This document shows, in pieces, positions 1 to 11,256 of a stretch of 64,000 nt of DNA (positions are counted from its first letter, which is position 1; every line of letters starts with the position of its first letter). The DNA comes from Trichobilharzia regenti (lineage: Eukaryota; Platyhelminthes; Trematoda; Strigeidida; Schistosomatidae): NCBI GenBank assembly GCA_944472135.2, contig OX235270.1:116389842-116453841 (forward strand). Direction: 5' to 3'. The position numbers were made by a program, and so were the translations under genes. The notes under the pieces were generated by a model. That model was given only the letters and a program-made list of their open reading frames with translations, searched no databases and was not told the origin of the DNA.

Positions 1-1100
1 TGAGCCAGCAATATCACGAATAAGTGGAGAATAGCAGCGCTGTATCAGTACCTTCGTTGAAAGCAGTATCTTTGAAAAGAGAAGAAGGCACAAGAAAACC
101 GGCAGAGAGGCGTAGAAGTATATAAAAGGTGTTAATAATTCGAAATATATAACAGGCATGGGGTTCATCATTTTTTTATCGTTTTTCTTCAAGAAATATT
201 ATTTCCTCGATATTCTACAGCCTTTGCTGCGAACAATTAGTTTAAAGTGAAAGACAGGTGATAATTTCACCTACTTATGTAGATTGAAAAGGAGTTAAAC
301 ACAAAAGTCAGAGTGCGTGAGCTATGTAAAAGAAAAGGGAGGGCCTAATAACATCTGTTTTTCCGAAGTATACAGTTAGGTGTCCTTCTGAAGTGGCGGA
401 CTCATACCATTTATTTCATCCGTGAGTTTGTATTTGAACTTCGGCTTTAGGCAATCTTCAACTTCTATTTCTTTTTTACTTTTACTTTTTATTTATTCTC
501 TCATTTTGCAGAAGCCATTCGAACTCAGGAGCCTTAGCAATAGAGTGCTGTCCCACAGATAAGGGTGGTTCTCATATGTCCCCACCATCGTATCCGCTGA
601 CTAGCAATCACCGCCCTCCCACCTTTTTTGTGCAAGGCCCTGGCGGAATGCTTCATCATTTTTTTAAAATTATTTTTTATTTTATTTTTTTTAATATCTG
701 TTGCAATATGCCATAAACTTTTTTCCAAATATTCATTCGTCGACTCACTCAAAGTCATGGTATGAATGACCACTTTCAGCAAAACATCATGTATGTTTCA
801 TCTGTTACAGCATTTTGGAGAAGAAAAATGTAAGGAAAATAGACTATCGGAGTCTACATTTTAGATATAAACAAATGTAGTTTGGAAAATCAGGGAATAA
901 TCGGGCACCATTAAGCAAATAAGTGGTGGTAAGTTTTAATATGTGGTTCTGGAAAATTTGAATACACAGGATTATAGTTATAGAATAGTAAGATAAGATT
1001 CATTTTGGATATAAGCAAATGTAATTTTGAAAAACGGTGAATAATCGTGCAGCATTAAACAAATAAGTAGTAGAAAGCTATAATATGTTGTTCGTTTATT
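1..1100. other. Intergenic AT-rich DNA with a local tandem duplication
   Basis: I recognise no gene here. A unit of about 92 bp occurs twice, at roughly 856-948 and 1000-1090. Both copies contain the same succession of ataaacaaatg/ataagcaaatg, ggaataatcg/gaataatcg and aatatgtggttc/aatatgttgttc, at perhaps 80 percent identity. Related sequence (the acacaggattatagt stretch) recurs at about 23,453, downstream of another minus-strand LINE fragment, so the right part of this stretch is probably LINE 3' untranslated sequence. Confidence 0.4.
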
Positions 1101-3345
1101 TGATTATTTAGACAAGCACCATTGGCGCTTAATTTGCGTAGAGCTAGACAGTGCTTACGTATAGCATTAGGCAGGCTCCAGAGGTATTTTAATACCAGTC
1201 GTCCTTAGTTGATTTGCATCTGGAACTTGAGATTGAACCTTAGAATACTGAAATACTCATAATACAATATTATCAGGGGTATATGCAAAAATATTTGAAA
1301 AAAACGTTAAATTTAAGGCCGATTAAAAATAGGTGACTAGGGTTGTGAAGACAATCACAGTGAAAGTAGTGTCAAACATAGAGTTCACAGATTTCGGGAG
1401 CTAACAGTGAGGGTCAGAGGAGTGCCGTATTAGATCTCTAATTTTCAGTTTGTCACATACCCCTTCTAACCTGTTGTCAATAAAATATTTGTTCAGTAGA
1501 GATGAGAAAATTTTTGGGGTAGAACTGTTTCTAATTTCAATTGGAAGACGGTTCCGAACACAACGATATCTCACAGTGAAAGAGTTTGATCTGTATTTTG
1601 TATGTCAGCGGGGAACTTTAAAAGAAGAAGATTTATTTCTCAGGTAAACTGAAAGTAAAGTCATTGTGGGGGAAATATATAAGCCCTTCAGCAATCCTAA
1701 ATGTAATTTTTAGGTTGAACTTCAGTCGCCTAACCCATAAGGGTTTCAAGTCGAATAGATTACATATGTCGTAGTAAGAAATGCTAAGATTTTCACCTAC
1801 TAGACGTTTAGTAAACGCCCTTTGTAGACCTTCTAATTTGCATCTGTCTTTTACGGAGACACTGTCCATGATAGGGGGACAAAATTCAAGTAAGCGCCTT
1901 ACGCACAACTTGTACAGCATGATTTTGGATTCACTGGTCTTAAAGTTTCGGAATAAAAATCCAAAGAGCCTTTTGACCTTTGATACTTGTAATTCAACAT
2001 ATTCCGTCAGGCTTAATTCTGTAGTGTATTTCAGACCAAAGTCTGTTGTAAGCGGCAGACGAGGAACATGTTTGTTGTGTAGGGAGATGGAAAGTTCAGA
2101 TGAAATGCTTTTGGAGCATAGCACACCACATTTTTCAACGTTAAACTTCATTTTCCACGTGTTACACCATAATTGGACGCTATCAGTGTCATCTTGAATC
2201 CTACTAAATACACATGACACTTCATTTCTGGGTGAGAGATACACTATTTTGATGTCATCGGTAAATAGGAGAGGTCTGCCATGTTTAATAACGTCGCAAA
2301 TGTCATTGAAATATAACAGGAATAGCAATGGACCTTGGACACTACCTTGTATAACTCCACTTGTTATCCAAACGGGGTTGGATGAGTGGGAACCTAACCC
2401 GACCATTCGCATCCGGTTGCTTAGAAACGAACTGAGCCAGCTTAACAATGAACCCATATGGCTGGACTTTTGATATTAACAGTCGGTGGCTTACAGTGTC
2501 AAAGGCTTTACTAAGATCTAAGTATACGATAACTGTGATCATACTGGAATCTTTAAGTTGTGAGATGTGGTCGAAAAATTGTAAGTGGCATGTCGTGCAA
2601 GAACGTGACTTCATGAAACCGTGTTGATAAGGAGTGATAAGTTTCTCTTGAGAGAAGAAGTCAAAAATGGCACTTTTCAAGATCTCTTCCAGAACCCCTG
2701 AAATAACAGAAGTCAGGTTAATGGGTCTGTAACTCCTGACACTTGAACGGGAGCCTGACTTGTACCTAGGGGTAATGTGCGTGGTTTCCCATGCATCTGG
2801 ATATGTTCGAGTTGATAGAGAGGTATAAAACAATTTAAGAAAGAGAATAGGAATGTCTTCACCACCGTATTTTAAAAAAGTTGAGGGAATCATATCAGGA
2901 CACGGGTTGTTTGAACTTTAAAGAGAAGTGATTGCTTTCTTAATATTATCTAGAGAAAAGCTGATAATTTCCAAGGTTTTTGTGAACGTACAGGAAATAG
3001 AGGTTGTGGCAACTTATTATCATCATAGGTATATGACTGTGAGAAATAGGAGTTTAGAAGCTCACAAATTATTTTAGGGTCACTAGAAGTTTCACCATTT
3101 TCTAAAATGAATTGTATGTCCGTTTTACGGGAGTTTAACCTTTTGCGATGAAGCCTACAGATTGCAGTGTATTTAGAGCTATCTTTAAGAGCTGCACGTT
3201 CTTGTCTGAGTAGGGCTTTGTCGTTATTTTCTTTCAAAGCTCGGTAAATGTTCTGTATATTTAGAAGACATGAGAAGTCGTTTTCGCTGTGGTACTGTCG
3301 GTACAGCTTTCGCAGCTTAGCCGTTGCTTAATCCATTCTCTACTA
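1100..3345 (-). mobile_element. CR1-like LINE copy, 5'-truncated and broken
   Basis: This is a non-LTR retrotransposon remnant read on the minus strand. It contains the reverse transcriptase and the LINE C-terminal region, followed by a 3' untranslated segment that extends towards base 1,100. Part of that segment resembles the segment beside the minus-strand LINE at 23,440-25,080. No endonuclease remains. It stands head to head with a plus-strand relative that begins just to the right. No target-site duplication was identified. Confidence 0.75.
1633..3237 (-). pseudogene. LINE reverse transcriptase, frameshifted
   Basis: Three minus-strand frames together give a LINE polymerase. The piece at 2950-3237 is the linker before the reverse transcriptase. 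The piece at 2342-2893 holds the fingers and early palm, including YRPINLTSV and the YLDLSKAFDTV catalytic-aspartate motif A. The piece at 1633-2457 holds motif B (SGVIQGSVQGP, residues 33-43) and the catalytic box, which reads FTDD (residues 65-68) instead of the usual YADD. The C-terminal LINE signature follows (LYKLCVRRLLEFCP and LWVRRLKFNLK). Frames break near 2,400 and near 2,920, so no full protein can be made. Family assignment to the CR1/Jockey group is from these motifs only. Confidence 0.75.
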
Positions 3346-3538
3346 ATATTTTTACTTTTGATCTATGCTGTTTTATTATTATTGTGTGGCGCATCTTTCT
3401 TGGTGCCATAGTGCACCAAGTTTTTTATATGTTTAAATAAAATAATCTTCTCCGTGGTACGCTCGAATCTGGTGAAACTTTTGCACGTGTTTTCGCTGAT
3501 ATTCATTTTTCTGTTCTGCTATATTATCACTACTAATA

Positions 3539-5254
3539 ATGGGCAAGAGCTATAAAAAGCGTGTTCTTAGAAACACTAGTAATTTAGAAAATAGCCAAAG
3601 CTTATCGAGCAACGCATTATCAACCCTTAAATCAGCTGCAACTAGTAGTTCACCCAGTACAAACTGTTCCAACATAATGCTTACCCCTGCAATACAGGTG
3701 GAAAATATCCTGTCAGAAAAGGCAATGATTACTAACTTAGTCTGCATCATAAACGACATGAAGCTACAAATAAATGAACTCAGGACGAAAATAAATCTAC
3801 TTGACCTGGTACCAGAAACAATCCATCTTAAAAGGGAACTGGGGGATCTCACTTTCCTAAAACTCTTTAAGCTCAGGACTAAACCTACCGATGCTGAATC
3901 GGAACATGCTAAAGAGCTAGAAAACGCTATGGACTGTTTGTCGAGCGAAGTTTTTAAGGGACTTGCTTCTAGACAGAACGCCATAGTATACAACATACCC
4001 GAAAACGAGCCCATAAAATCGGTTCAGCACTCCTTGTTAAGAGCTGCCAACCTTTTAAGTACACCCTGTTAGTGTATTGGACTAAATAAAAAAGAGACAA
4101 ACCGCACATTTCCCATACTTTTCAGGTTTGACAGTTGTATTATAGCCGAGCAAATCAGGAATTCTGAGGATATTTTGGCTTCCACTACAAAATTCAAAAG
4201 TCCTAAAATAGTCCCGGATAAAACCCACAACCAACGACAAGTAGCTAAGAACACTATAGATACAAACACGATTATACCACAAATCATGAATAGCGTCAGT
4301 ACCGAAGTGTCGTAGGATGCTGAAGCACAAAGTGACACTTGCACTGTACTAGATGAACAAACGACACGCGAAGGTGAAGGGAAACCCAAAAGGAGCAGTA
4401 ACACTCTAATGGGTCTCGATGTTCGTGAGAACACTTCTAGTAAATCTACTGACCACACACATGAAGTAGATGTAGATGCTCCTACTACCGATAACCTGCA
4501 AATATCGGCAGATCACTCTGCACCCAGGGCCAAACAAGATAATCCCACTGCAAAAGCCGTAAAGAAGTCCCCTAAAACTAAGGTTTCTCCTCATGCATCC
4601 ATATACCTCCCTTGTGACAATCCCAACAAGCAGCATATAAGCCTAAAAAAGAACTATGCACGCATTGCGGCATGTCCCGTAAAGGAGATGGAAGACGTGA
4701 GTGGAAGTGCTCTTCGTCGAACTAAGAGTAGTAGACGAATTGAGGATGACAGACTACGCGAGGTGAGAGATAACGGCGAAAATATCTCTTTCCACACAAA
4801 ATCACACGCCAGCATACATGCAAGGGGCGCCGAGCTGATTAAACAGCGGAGTGATACCCAAGATTTCCGCAATAGCCGAGGTTGTAATATGCCTATAAGC
4901 ACATATAACCTGAGGACGGGACCAATAATTAATAATGAAAACACATGGGCTACCAGACGGGACACCACTAGTTACCATATCAACGGAAACGTATGCTCAA
5001 ACACTCGTAGTAGTTACGCAAAGCCCCATCAGCATAACGGGTATAGATTGGCCCCTGGTCCTTCTAGGTACACACACGAAATGAGTCAGCAAATGCACAA
5101 CAACGTAAAACCTAGCACGCACTGTTCTCAAAACAACCTAAAAACAGAGTACTATGGCCCTGTAAGTTACAATGTGATCAGTGAAACAGACTATCTTATG
5201 CAGAGAAATGATCCTAGATACCCACGTAATGAGGCCAGAAACCAATATATGTAA
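3539..5254 (+). pseudogene. LINE ORF1 (Gag-like nucleic-acid-binding protein), broken
   Basis: The first frame starts at the ATG at 3539 and runs 177 codons. It is serine-rich, then has a helix of probable coiled-coil character around residues 52-105. A frameshift near 4072 moves the frame, an in-frame stop sits near 4314, and the reading frame continues to 5254 as a polar, basic, low-complexity C-terminus rich in Asn, Ser, Arg and His. Position before an endonuclease-reverse transcriptase frame and the coiled-coil plus basic tail fit ORF1 of CR1-type LINEs, which coats the RNA. No CCHC knuckle was seen. The assignment rests mostly on position. Confidence 0.6.
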
Positions 5255-5660
5255 CAGGATTATTTTCGGTTGCGAAAAACAATAGCCCCTCTCGCAGCAC
5301 AATTTGTTCAGGGAGTAGTAGACACGCTGACAATGTCTCATCTGAGAATCCCTCCGAACATAACATAGGCAACCAGGAGTTAGGGATAGTAACAAGAAAA
5401 CCTACTAACCATCCCAACAACTCTGGTTTTCTGAAAATTATGCTCTATCTCTCCTAAACAAAATAACTTCCCTTCGCAGCTTGGTATGCATGGAGCGGCC
5501 AACACTGATTCTGGTAACTGAAACTTGGCTTACTGCTGATATACCTGACACAAAGCTGATAACTGATAACTATAACATCCACAGGAATGACAGGGTGGAC
5601 AATAGAGGAGGCGGGTGTCTAATATATGCTTCTAAATCCGTTGACTCCAGTACTTTTACA

Positions 5661-5672
5661 AATCTAACTATC
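5661..5672 (+). repeat. Target-site duplication, left copy (12 bp)
   Basis: The bases aatctaactatc occur here and again at 6447-6458, exactly at the edges of the SINE block. A perfect direct repeat of this length flanking a retroposon is the signature of LINE-assisted insertion. Confidence 0.85.
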
Positions 5673-5756
5673 TATAGTTTGGTTTGTAAGGATTAGTTAT
5701 GTTTTACGAGTTGATCACGGATTGATATCAGTTAGAGAACCATTGAAAACCAGGGA

Positions 5757-5805
5757 GTACTGGACAGCTGCTGTTTCATCCTAGTTTGGGAATCATCGGC
5801 AGTAC
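5757..5805 (-). ncRNA. Hammerhead ribozyme motif, copy 1 (degenerate)
   Basis: Reading the minus strand gives a 6 bp stem I (gtactg with cagtac), a core ccgatga (consensus ctgatga), a stem II tcc/gga with a T-T mismatch at its base, the core gaaa, a short stem III cagc/gctg with a one-base loop, and the cleavage triplet gtc. All strands are in the order expected for a type I hammerhead. The U-to-C change in the first core strand is expected to reduce activity. Confidence 0.65.
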
Positions 5806-5950
5806 GCACCCACTGGGTTTCGAACCCAGGACCTTCCGGTTACAAGGCAAGCTCGTATACCATTCAGCCACTGGGACCCGATTCAATGGCTCGTGAATTC
5901 TAACTTCTACCAATTCGTGATTTAGCGTGGGTTCGAAACCCAGTGGGTGC

Positions 5951-5999
5951 GTACTGCCGATGATTCCCAAACTAGGATGAAACAGCAGCTGTCCAGCAC
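5951..5999 (+). ncRNA. Hammerhead ribozyme motif, copy 2 (degenerate)
   Basis: It has the same fold as the neighbouring copies, with core ccgatga, stem II tcc/gga, gaaa, stem III cagc/gctg and cleavage triplet gtc. Stem I carries one mismatch because its 3' strand reads cagcac. The inverted copy 1 lies only 145 bases upstream, so a transcript through both would more likely form one long hairpin than two ribozymes. Confidence 0.6.
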
Positions 6000-6179
6000 T
6001 CCCTGGTTTTCAATGGTTCTCTAACTGATATCAATCCGTGATCAACTCGTAAAACATAACTAATCCTTACAAACCAAACTATAGAAAGTTAATCTGATGC
6101 TCGCTAGTGACTTGCTACAGGTTGGAGTTTCCTGAGTTCTAGTGAGAAGTCGTGACCAGTGAGGTCCAATTAGATGTCA

Positions 6180-6344
6180 CGTGTGTGGATGGATGTCCCA
6201 CCAACGATAATGGTTGGGGTCGCGCTAAATCACGAATTGGTAGAAGTTAGAATTCACGAGCCATTGAATCGGGTCCCAGTGGCTGAATGGTATACGAGCT
6301 TGCCTTGTAACCGGAAGGTCCTGGGTTCGAAACCCAGTGGGTGC
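6180..6344 (+). ncRNA. tRNA-like head of the SINE (pol III promoter)
   Basis: The A box is near 6280-6290 (tggctgaatgg) and the B box at 6324-6334 (ggttcgaaacc), 33 bases apart as in tRNA genes. The segment between contains an anticodon-arm-like ccttgtaacc, suggesting a tRNA-Thr(UGU)-type ancestor. It runs directly into the hammerhead motif, so this is a retroposon head and not a working tRNA gene. Confidence 0.65.
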
Positions 6345-6393
6345 GTACTGCCGATGATTCCCAAACTAGGATGAAACAGCAGCTGTCCAGTAC
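6345..6393 (+). ncRNA. Hammerhead ribozyme motif, copy 3 (best stem I)
   Basis: Stem I is a perfect 6 bp pair (gtactg at 6345-6350, cagtac at 6388-6393). The core is ccgatga, stem II is tcc/gga with a T-T at its base, then gaaa, stem III cagc/gctg and the cleavage triplet gtc at 6385-6387. Known schistosome hammerheads have this same order and a short stem III. The two deviations from consensus (ccgatga, T-T pair) make full activity doubtful. Confidence 0.7.
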
Positions 6394-6446
6394 TCCCTGG
6401 TTTTCAATGGTTCTCTAACTGATATCAATCCGTGATCAACTCGTAA

Positions 6447-6458
6447 AATCTAACTATC
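6447..6458 (+). repeat. Target-site duplication, right copy (12 bp)
   Basis: Identical to 5661-5672. LINE endonuclease coding sequence resumes immediately after it. Confidence 0.85.
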
Positions 6459-6709
6459 AACAAACTCCCAGAATCCAAGTGGATAAGCATCCACACGAAT
6501 TAAAACAAAATTCTTGTGGGATGTATATACGGAGCCCCTAACAGCCCTAAAACGACTGATACGGTTATCGGAGGAATACTAGAGATTGTACCTAAGCTGG
6601 AATTCGACTACAAACTGGTTTGTGGCGATTTCAACCTCCCTGGAGTGAACTGGGATACCTGCAGTGGACCTAGAACCTACGAGGTGATCCCAGAAGCCAT
6701 AGATGTAGG

Positions 6710-7830
6710 ATGATGGAAGCGGTACGTGCGCCTCCCAACATGACACAACAATATTTTCGACTTAATCCTCTGCCACAAAATATAGCCGATCTCGATAGAG
6801 GTGGGGATAAACTCGACAACAGTGACCATAACATACTGTACTGCACCCTACCTCTACAACTAACAAATAAACACACACCTAAAAGTTCCCCTGTTTACTA
6901 TCACTATAAGGACTATCGAAATGCCAACTGGGAATTCCTACCAACGCTCTTGAGAAGCTCTGACTGGAGTGAATACTTCACCAATAATAACTTAGAAGCA
7001 ACACTTAATACCTTCTACAAGACAATCAATTAGGTAAGAGACACAATCGCACCCCTGAAATCTGCCCTAAAGACACGCAAAACGCGATTAAAACTAAGGA
7101 AACTGAAAAGGAAATTTTATTTATACAAAGAATTTAGTGCATTACACCAGATACATGAAACATTCAAAAATCTTGAGGAGAGACATAAAATGAAAGCACA
7201 ACTCGAGGAAAACAAAGCCCTAGGGGGCACCTTTAAAGCTCAGGAACTCTGCAAGATCTTGCAAAAAGGACCGAAGATAGGTAAAGACAATAATATTAGC
7301 CACTTGGAACATGAAAGTATAATTTATGATGATCCCCAGATCATTAGTGAACTCCTGAGTCAGTGGTTCTTCAATAACACCAAGGCGCATCCGTCCTCAA
7401 TTCTCGACATAACCGGCAAAAATAACTACACGTTAGGTGAAATCAACTTTAATATACAAAATATACCATCGGCGGTAAGGACATTAAAAGCTAACGGCAG
7501 TTGTGGGATAGATGATATACCATCCGTCATATACAAAAACGGTGGTACGATATGATAGTAATATTACTTAGAATATTTAATATCCCACTAGTGACTGGGA
7601 CCTACCCTGAAACTTGGAAAAACACATATATTACCTAAGCATAAAGGAGGGCCCAAAGCTAGCGCATGTAATTATAGGCCTATCAATATAACACCTGTCA
7701 TATCAAGGATCATGGAAAAAGTAATCAAAGACAAATGTCAGACTACTTTCTAAAACATAAACTCATCGAACTGTCACAACACGGATTCCTCAAGAAAAGA
7801 CCTTGCGTCACTTGCCACGTTACTTTTCAA
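6710..7830 (+). pseudogene. LINE ORF2 endonuclease end and start of reverse transcriptase
   Basis: The frame at 6710-7033 contains NSDHNILYC, the SDH motif that closes the APE endonuclease. The frame at 7190-7555 is the linker and the RT0/fingers region, with LKANGSCGIDDIPSVIYK. Degenerate sequence to 7830 still shows TYPETWK, NYRPINI-like coding and LSQHGFLKKRPCVTCH, which precedes catalytic motif A. Stops occur at 7031 and 7553 and there are frameshifts near 7620 and 7700. Coding then stops abruptly at 7830, where the nested block begins, and continues at 12,292. Confidence 0.7.
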
Positions 7831-8326
7831 TGTCAGATGTTTACTATATATACGTACTCTAAGTCCTGCCAACCGACCTTACCTTCAGTCCATACTACCT
7901 AAATTGAACCTTAACTATAGTGTTCTGCTAAATCTTGTTCCACTATTCACAATACCTATTCGTTTCACTCTTTAAGTTTTTGACTTTTTATAAAGTAATC
8001 TGTTCATTAGGATGCATGAACACATATATAATATGTTCATAAAGATGTACGTGGAGACCTATTGGAAGCACTCATTAAGAAAGCTAGGGAGATGGAATAT
8101 GGGGTACGAACATGTCTGGTACCAAGGAATATATTTGCGGTAGCCATAATAATCACAGGAAGGCGGCCTGCTTAAATCTTGGGCTACCAAAATTTCCATC
8201 CTACATATTGCATCTATTTCCTCGGATTTATTTTGTTTTAATTATGTGTCCAAGTCGCATTACTTACTCTCGCAATTATTTAAAATGTCTTCAACCCGTT
8301 GATTTACGAGTATATAATAACGTTAA

Positions 8327-8790
8327 GAAAAAGCATCATGGAGGTTGGCGGAGATCATTAAAGTGTACTCCAATGCATCAGATGACTTTTCCTGTGATTA
8401 TGAGCACAAATTGCATGTCATTATCGAACAAGATTAACTACTTGCATTCTCTATTATACTCAAATGTATATTGTAATACTGGTGTAATCGCTCTTCAAGA
8501 GACTTGGCTCCATGATTCATATGACGATAATTTAGTCTCCTTAAGTGGGTTCGGTAACTCCTTATCTATAGTGACTGGCGACTTCAACTCCAGCGACTGC
8601 AGTTTTATTACATTGCTGGGCCATGCAAATGTTGTTAATTTCCCAACTCGACAAAATACTTCACTTGATTTATTTATAAATGATTCTGGAATATACGAAG
8701 CTCGTAAAAGAGCCCCACTCTTCAATTCTGATCATTGTATTGTACGAGTCTTACCCAAAATTTACGGAAAGTTACACAGTAAAGCCTCTC
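8327..8790 (+). pseudogene. LINE endonuclease with internal deletion
   Basis: The start of the domain is visible as MSTNCMSLSNKINYLHSLL and VIALQETWLHD, with the catalytic glutamate of an APE endonuclease. The frame then passes from SLSGFG straight to VTGDFNSSD, so the middle of the domain is missing without loss of frame. The end of the domain is present as FNSDHCIV. The sharply shortened domain should be inactive. Confidence 0.7.
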
Positions 8791-8794
8791 AAAC

Positions 8795-10690
8795 TTGTCT
8801 AAGAAAGTTGTTCACAGATGCTACTCAAATGAGAACGTACATCATCTTAGAAACATGCTCAGTGACACAAGATGGGATTTGTTTAATGATGATTCACTTG
8901 ATGACAATATCTCTAATATTACATCCTATCTGAAATTCTGTTTTGAAATCTGTTGTCCAAAAGAAACACTATTCGTCAAATTTGACCGTTTCTCCTCGCC
9001 TCAACTTAAAAAGCTTCGTAGAGAGAAGGAAAAACTATATAAAATCAAAGATAAAATTGGTGTAAAAAGAACTAACTTCTTAATTAAGTCTGAAATGCAG
9101 AGGTTGAATGTAATATATAACCAGAAATTCATATCCTGCAAAAATCCTTCTAATATGTGGAAACTATTTAAGGAAATCACTGGTGGTAAGCAGATAAACA
9201 ATATTCCATATTCTTTTGATGTATGTACTCTTAACAAATCTTTTATTTACTCTCCCTCAAATGCCATGCTTCCCAGCATCACTTGTGTTAATAATAGCCC
9301 CTTTCCAGGTTTTAACACAAATGATGTTCAAAAGTGCCTCAAGTCTCTAAACCCTTCCCAGAGCTTAGGTCCCGATTATGTACCTAGTATTATTTTTTAA
9401 AAATGTTCTGATATTCTGTGTCACCCTCTTACTGATCTATTTAACAAATCTTTTTCCGATAATATTGTGCCTGCCGTTTGGAAGGACATTAAAGTTGTAC
9501 CCATACCTAAATCATCCACTGGAGCATGTGTCAAATTTAGACCCATTGCTATTACGTCTCCTTTTTTGAAAACTATGGAGAAATTACTTTTACTTAGTCT
9601 TGAACCTTCGCTTAAATCCTTTAATGACCCTAAACAATTTGCCTATAAGCACAGTAGAAGCACTTTAGATGCAGCTGCCGTCTTATATCATAACATTGCT
9701 TCCAGTCTAGACAAGGGGGCTAAATTTGTTCGTTGCCTTCCTAGACTATACATCTGCTTTCGACTCGGTCCCTAGGGACATCTTATTAAATAAACTTGCT
9801 GCTAGTCAAACAGAATGTTGGGCTGTTAACTGGTTACATTCCTATTTCTCAGATAGAAAGCAGTACACCGTATATAAAGGGAAGTCTTCCACTTCATTGC
9901 CTACTGAAGCTGGTGTCCCTCAAGGTGCTGTTCTTTCTCCTTTTCTTTTTTCTTTCTTCTTGCATGACTTGCCTCACTCTGATGAAATAAACTTTGTGAA
10001 GTACGCTGATGATTTAACGGTTTCAATGGCTGTTAACTCCCAGCTAGATTGTACTAAAATAAATAGCTTTCTATCGGAAGTCAGCAAATGGTCTGAGTCT
10101 AACGGTCTTAAACTGAATCCTTCTAAGTGTCAAACTGTTGATTTCAGCTTAAGATGTAAACGACAGTTAAAAGAAGTCATCGATTCTCATGACAGTTGTA
10201 AAATTGACGACAATGATATAGGAATCAAATCAGAAATTAAGTATCTTGGACTCATTCTCTCTTCTGATCTCTCCTGGTCTTCCCATGTCTTAGCAATCTC
10301 CAGTAAAATATTCCGCCTGACATTTTACATTAAGAAGTTAAGACACTCGGGTATAACTCAACCCTCCTCTTACAGTTCATAAACTCTTGCATCCTACCTA
10401 TTCTTCTTTATTGCTCACCCTTATTCTTTCCTGGTTTGCTTAAAAAAGACTATGTCACAATTCGTAGAATACTGAAGACTGTCAGTAGGGTGAGTGGTGT
10501 CCCAGTGGACCACATAGTTAACGTCGTTGTCGATAGGCACTTGACTTCGTGCAATAAATTTGCTAAAGGGATTTTGTCTGACTTGGAGCATCCGCTTTAC
10601 CCTCAGCTTTCACCTTGCATCTCCTCAGGTAGAACAAGGAGTAACTTCAGAAAACTGTATGCTCGCACGTCTAAGTATAAAATTCTATGA
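8795..10690 (+). pseudogene. LINE reverse transcriptase, frameshifted
   Basis: Pieces at 8795-9400, 9467-9775, 9726-10382 and 10436-10690 make up an almost complete polymerase. They show KSLNPSQSLGPDYVP before the fingers, KFRPIAITSPFLKTMEK, motif A in FLDYTSAFDSVP, motif B GVPQGAVLSP and the catalytic YADD in VKYADDLTVSM (residues 93-96 of the third piece). The C-terminal piece follows a short frameshift near 10,380. There are frame breaks near 9,400, 9,740 and 10,380, so the product cannot be made, but the domain order is complete for a LINE ORF2 C-terminus. Confidence 0.8.
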
Positions 10691-11256
10691 TACCATACTT
10701 GGCACGTATTTTATGTGATGAAAATAGTGTCAGGCAAGAATTAACTAACCTTTTTTCATCTAGTAAATAAACAATTTCCTCCATCCATCCTTATATACCT
10801 TCAAGTTTTACTTTTATTACTTCTATTATATTTATGGTCCTGTTACTTCTCTGTTTTACTCTCATAATTGCAAACACCAACTTATCTCCATGACGGCTGT
10901 AATCTTTGTTTTTCCCCTCACCATATCATGTAAAGAGAACATTATATTCAATATTTTTAAACATGTTAGGATTTCTATACCACATTGCCAATACTGTGTG
11001 ACACAAGCCAACGGCAATTTTCACTTGTATTCTTATTATTATTACCCTAGCTGTTATCATTATTATTGCTATTTCCATTTTATATGCTGCATGTTTTTGA
11101 CACTACCTCTATTGTAAATGTGGAAAATTTTCTGTGTGATTAATTTTATTTATAATTTGAGGAAATTAGATGCAATATTGTGATTAATGCTGAAAATTCC
11201 ATTCTGTATCACAAGTACTGTTTTTGGAATAAAGTAAATCATTATTATTATTATTA
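10691..11256 (+). other. LINE 3' untranslated region and ATT-repeat tail
   Basis: The stretch is noncoding and AT-rich. An aataaa-like signal lies near 11,228 and the element closes with a short run of ATT triplets. Ending in a short tandem repeat rather than poly(A) is usual in the CR1 group. Confidence 0.6.

Larger units (their letters stand above)
5673..6446. mobile_element. Compound hammerhead-bearing SINE block (SMalpha-like), three unit copies
   Basis: This 774 bp block sits between perfect 12 bp duplications. It contains one unit in minus orientation (about 5690-5935), a plus-orientation partial unit (about 5930-6083) and a longer plus unit (about 6088-6446). The first two form a large inverted repeat with arms of about 150 bp. 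The unit has a tRNA-like head with an internal RNA polymerase III promoter, followed by a hammerhead-ribozyme fold and a short tail. That architecture matches the schistosome SMalpha retroposons. Because all three units share one duplication, they probably entered as one compound molecule, or the later units inserted by recombination. Confidence 0.75.
5440..6713 (+). pseudogene. LINE ORF2 apurinic-type endonuclease, interrupted by a double SINE
   Basis: The first half (to 5672) carries ILVTETWL with the catalytic glutamate and a RGGGCLIY stretch. The SINE block occupies 5673-6446. The second half resumes with GCIYGAPNSP and then VCGDFNLPGVNW, the conserved GDFN metal-binding motif. These are the motifs of the APE-type endonuclease that nicks target DNA for target-primed reverse transcription. 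Removing the insertion and one copy of the 12 bp duplication makes the two halves adjoin. The frame breaks again around 6700. Confidence 0.7.
8112..11256 (+). mobile_element. Second LINE family (CR1/Jockey group) with intact ATT tail
   Basis: This plus-strand non-LTR element keeps part of its endonuclease, most of its reverse transcriptase and its 3' end. The 3' untranslated region runs from about 10,690 to a short ATT repeat at 11,240-11,256. Its protein motifs differ clearly from the LINE that surrounds it (FLDYTSAFDSVP and GVPQGAVLSP against YFDIRKAFDRVP and SGVIQGSVLGP), so it belongs to another family. Confidence 0.75.

Noticed and set aside
534..782. An 82-codon minus-strand frame
   Set aside because: Lysine/asparagine-rich reading of AT-rich DNA with no motif.
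5776..6374. Frames encoding NHELVEVRIHEPLNRVPVAE
   Set aside because: They read through the tRNA-like head and hammerhead of the SINE.
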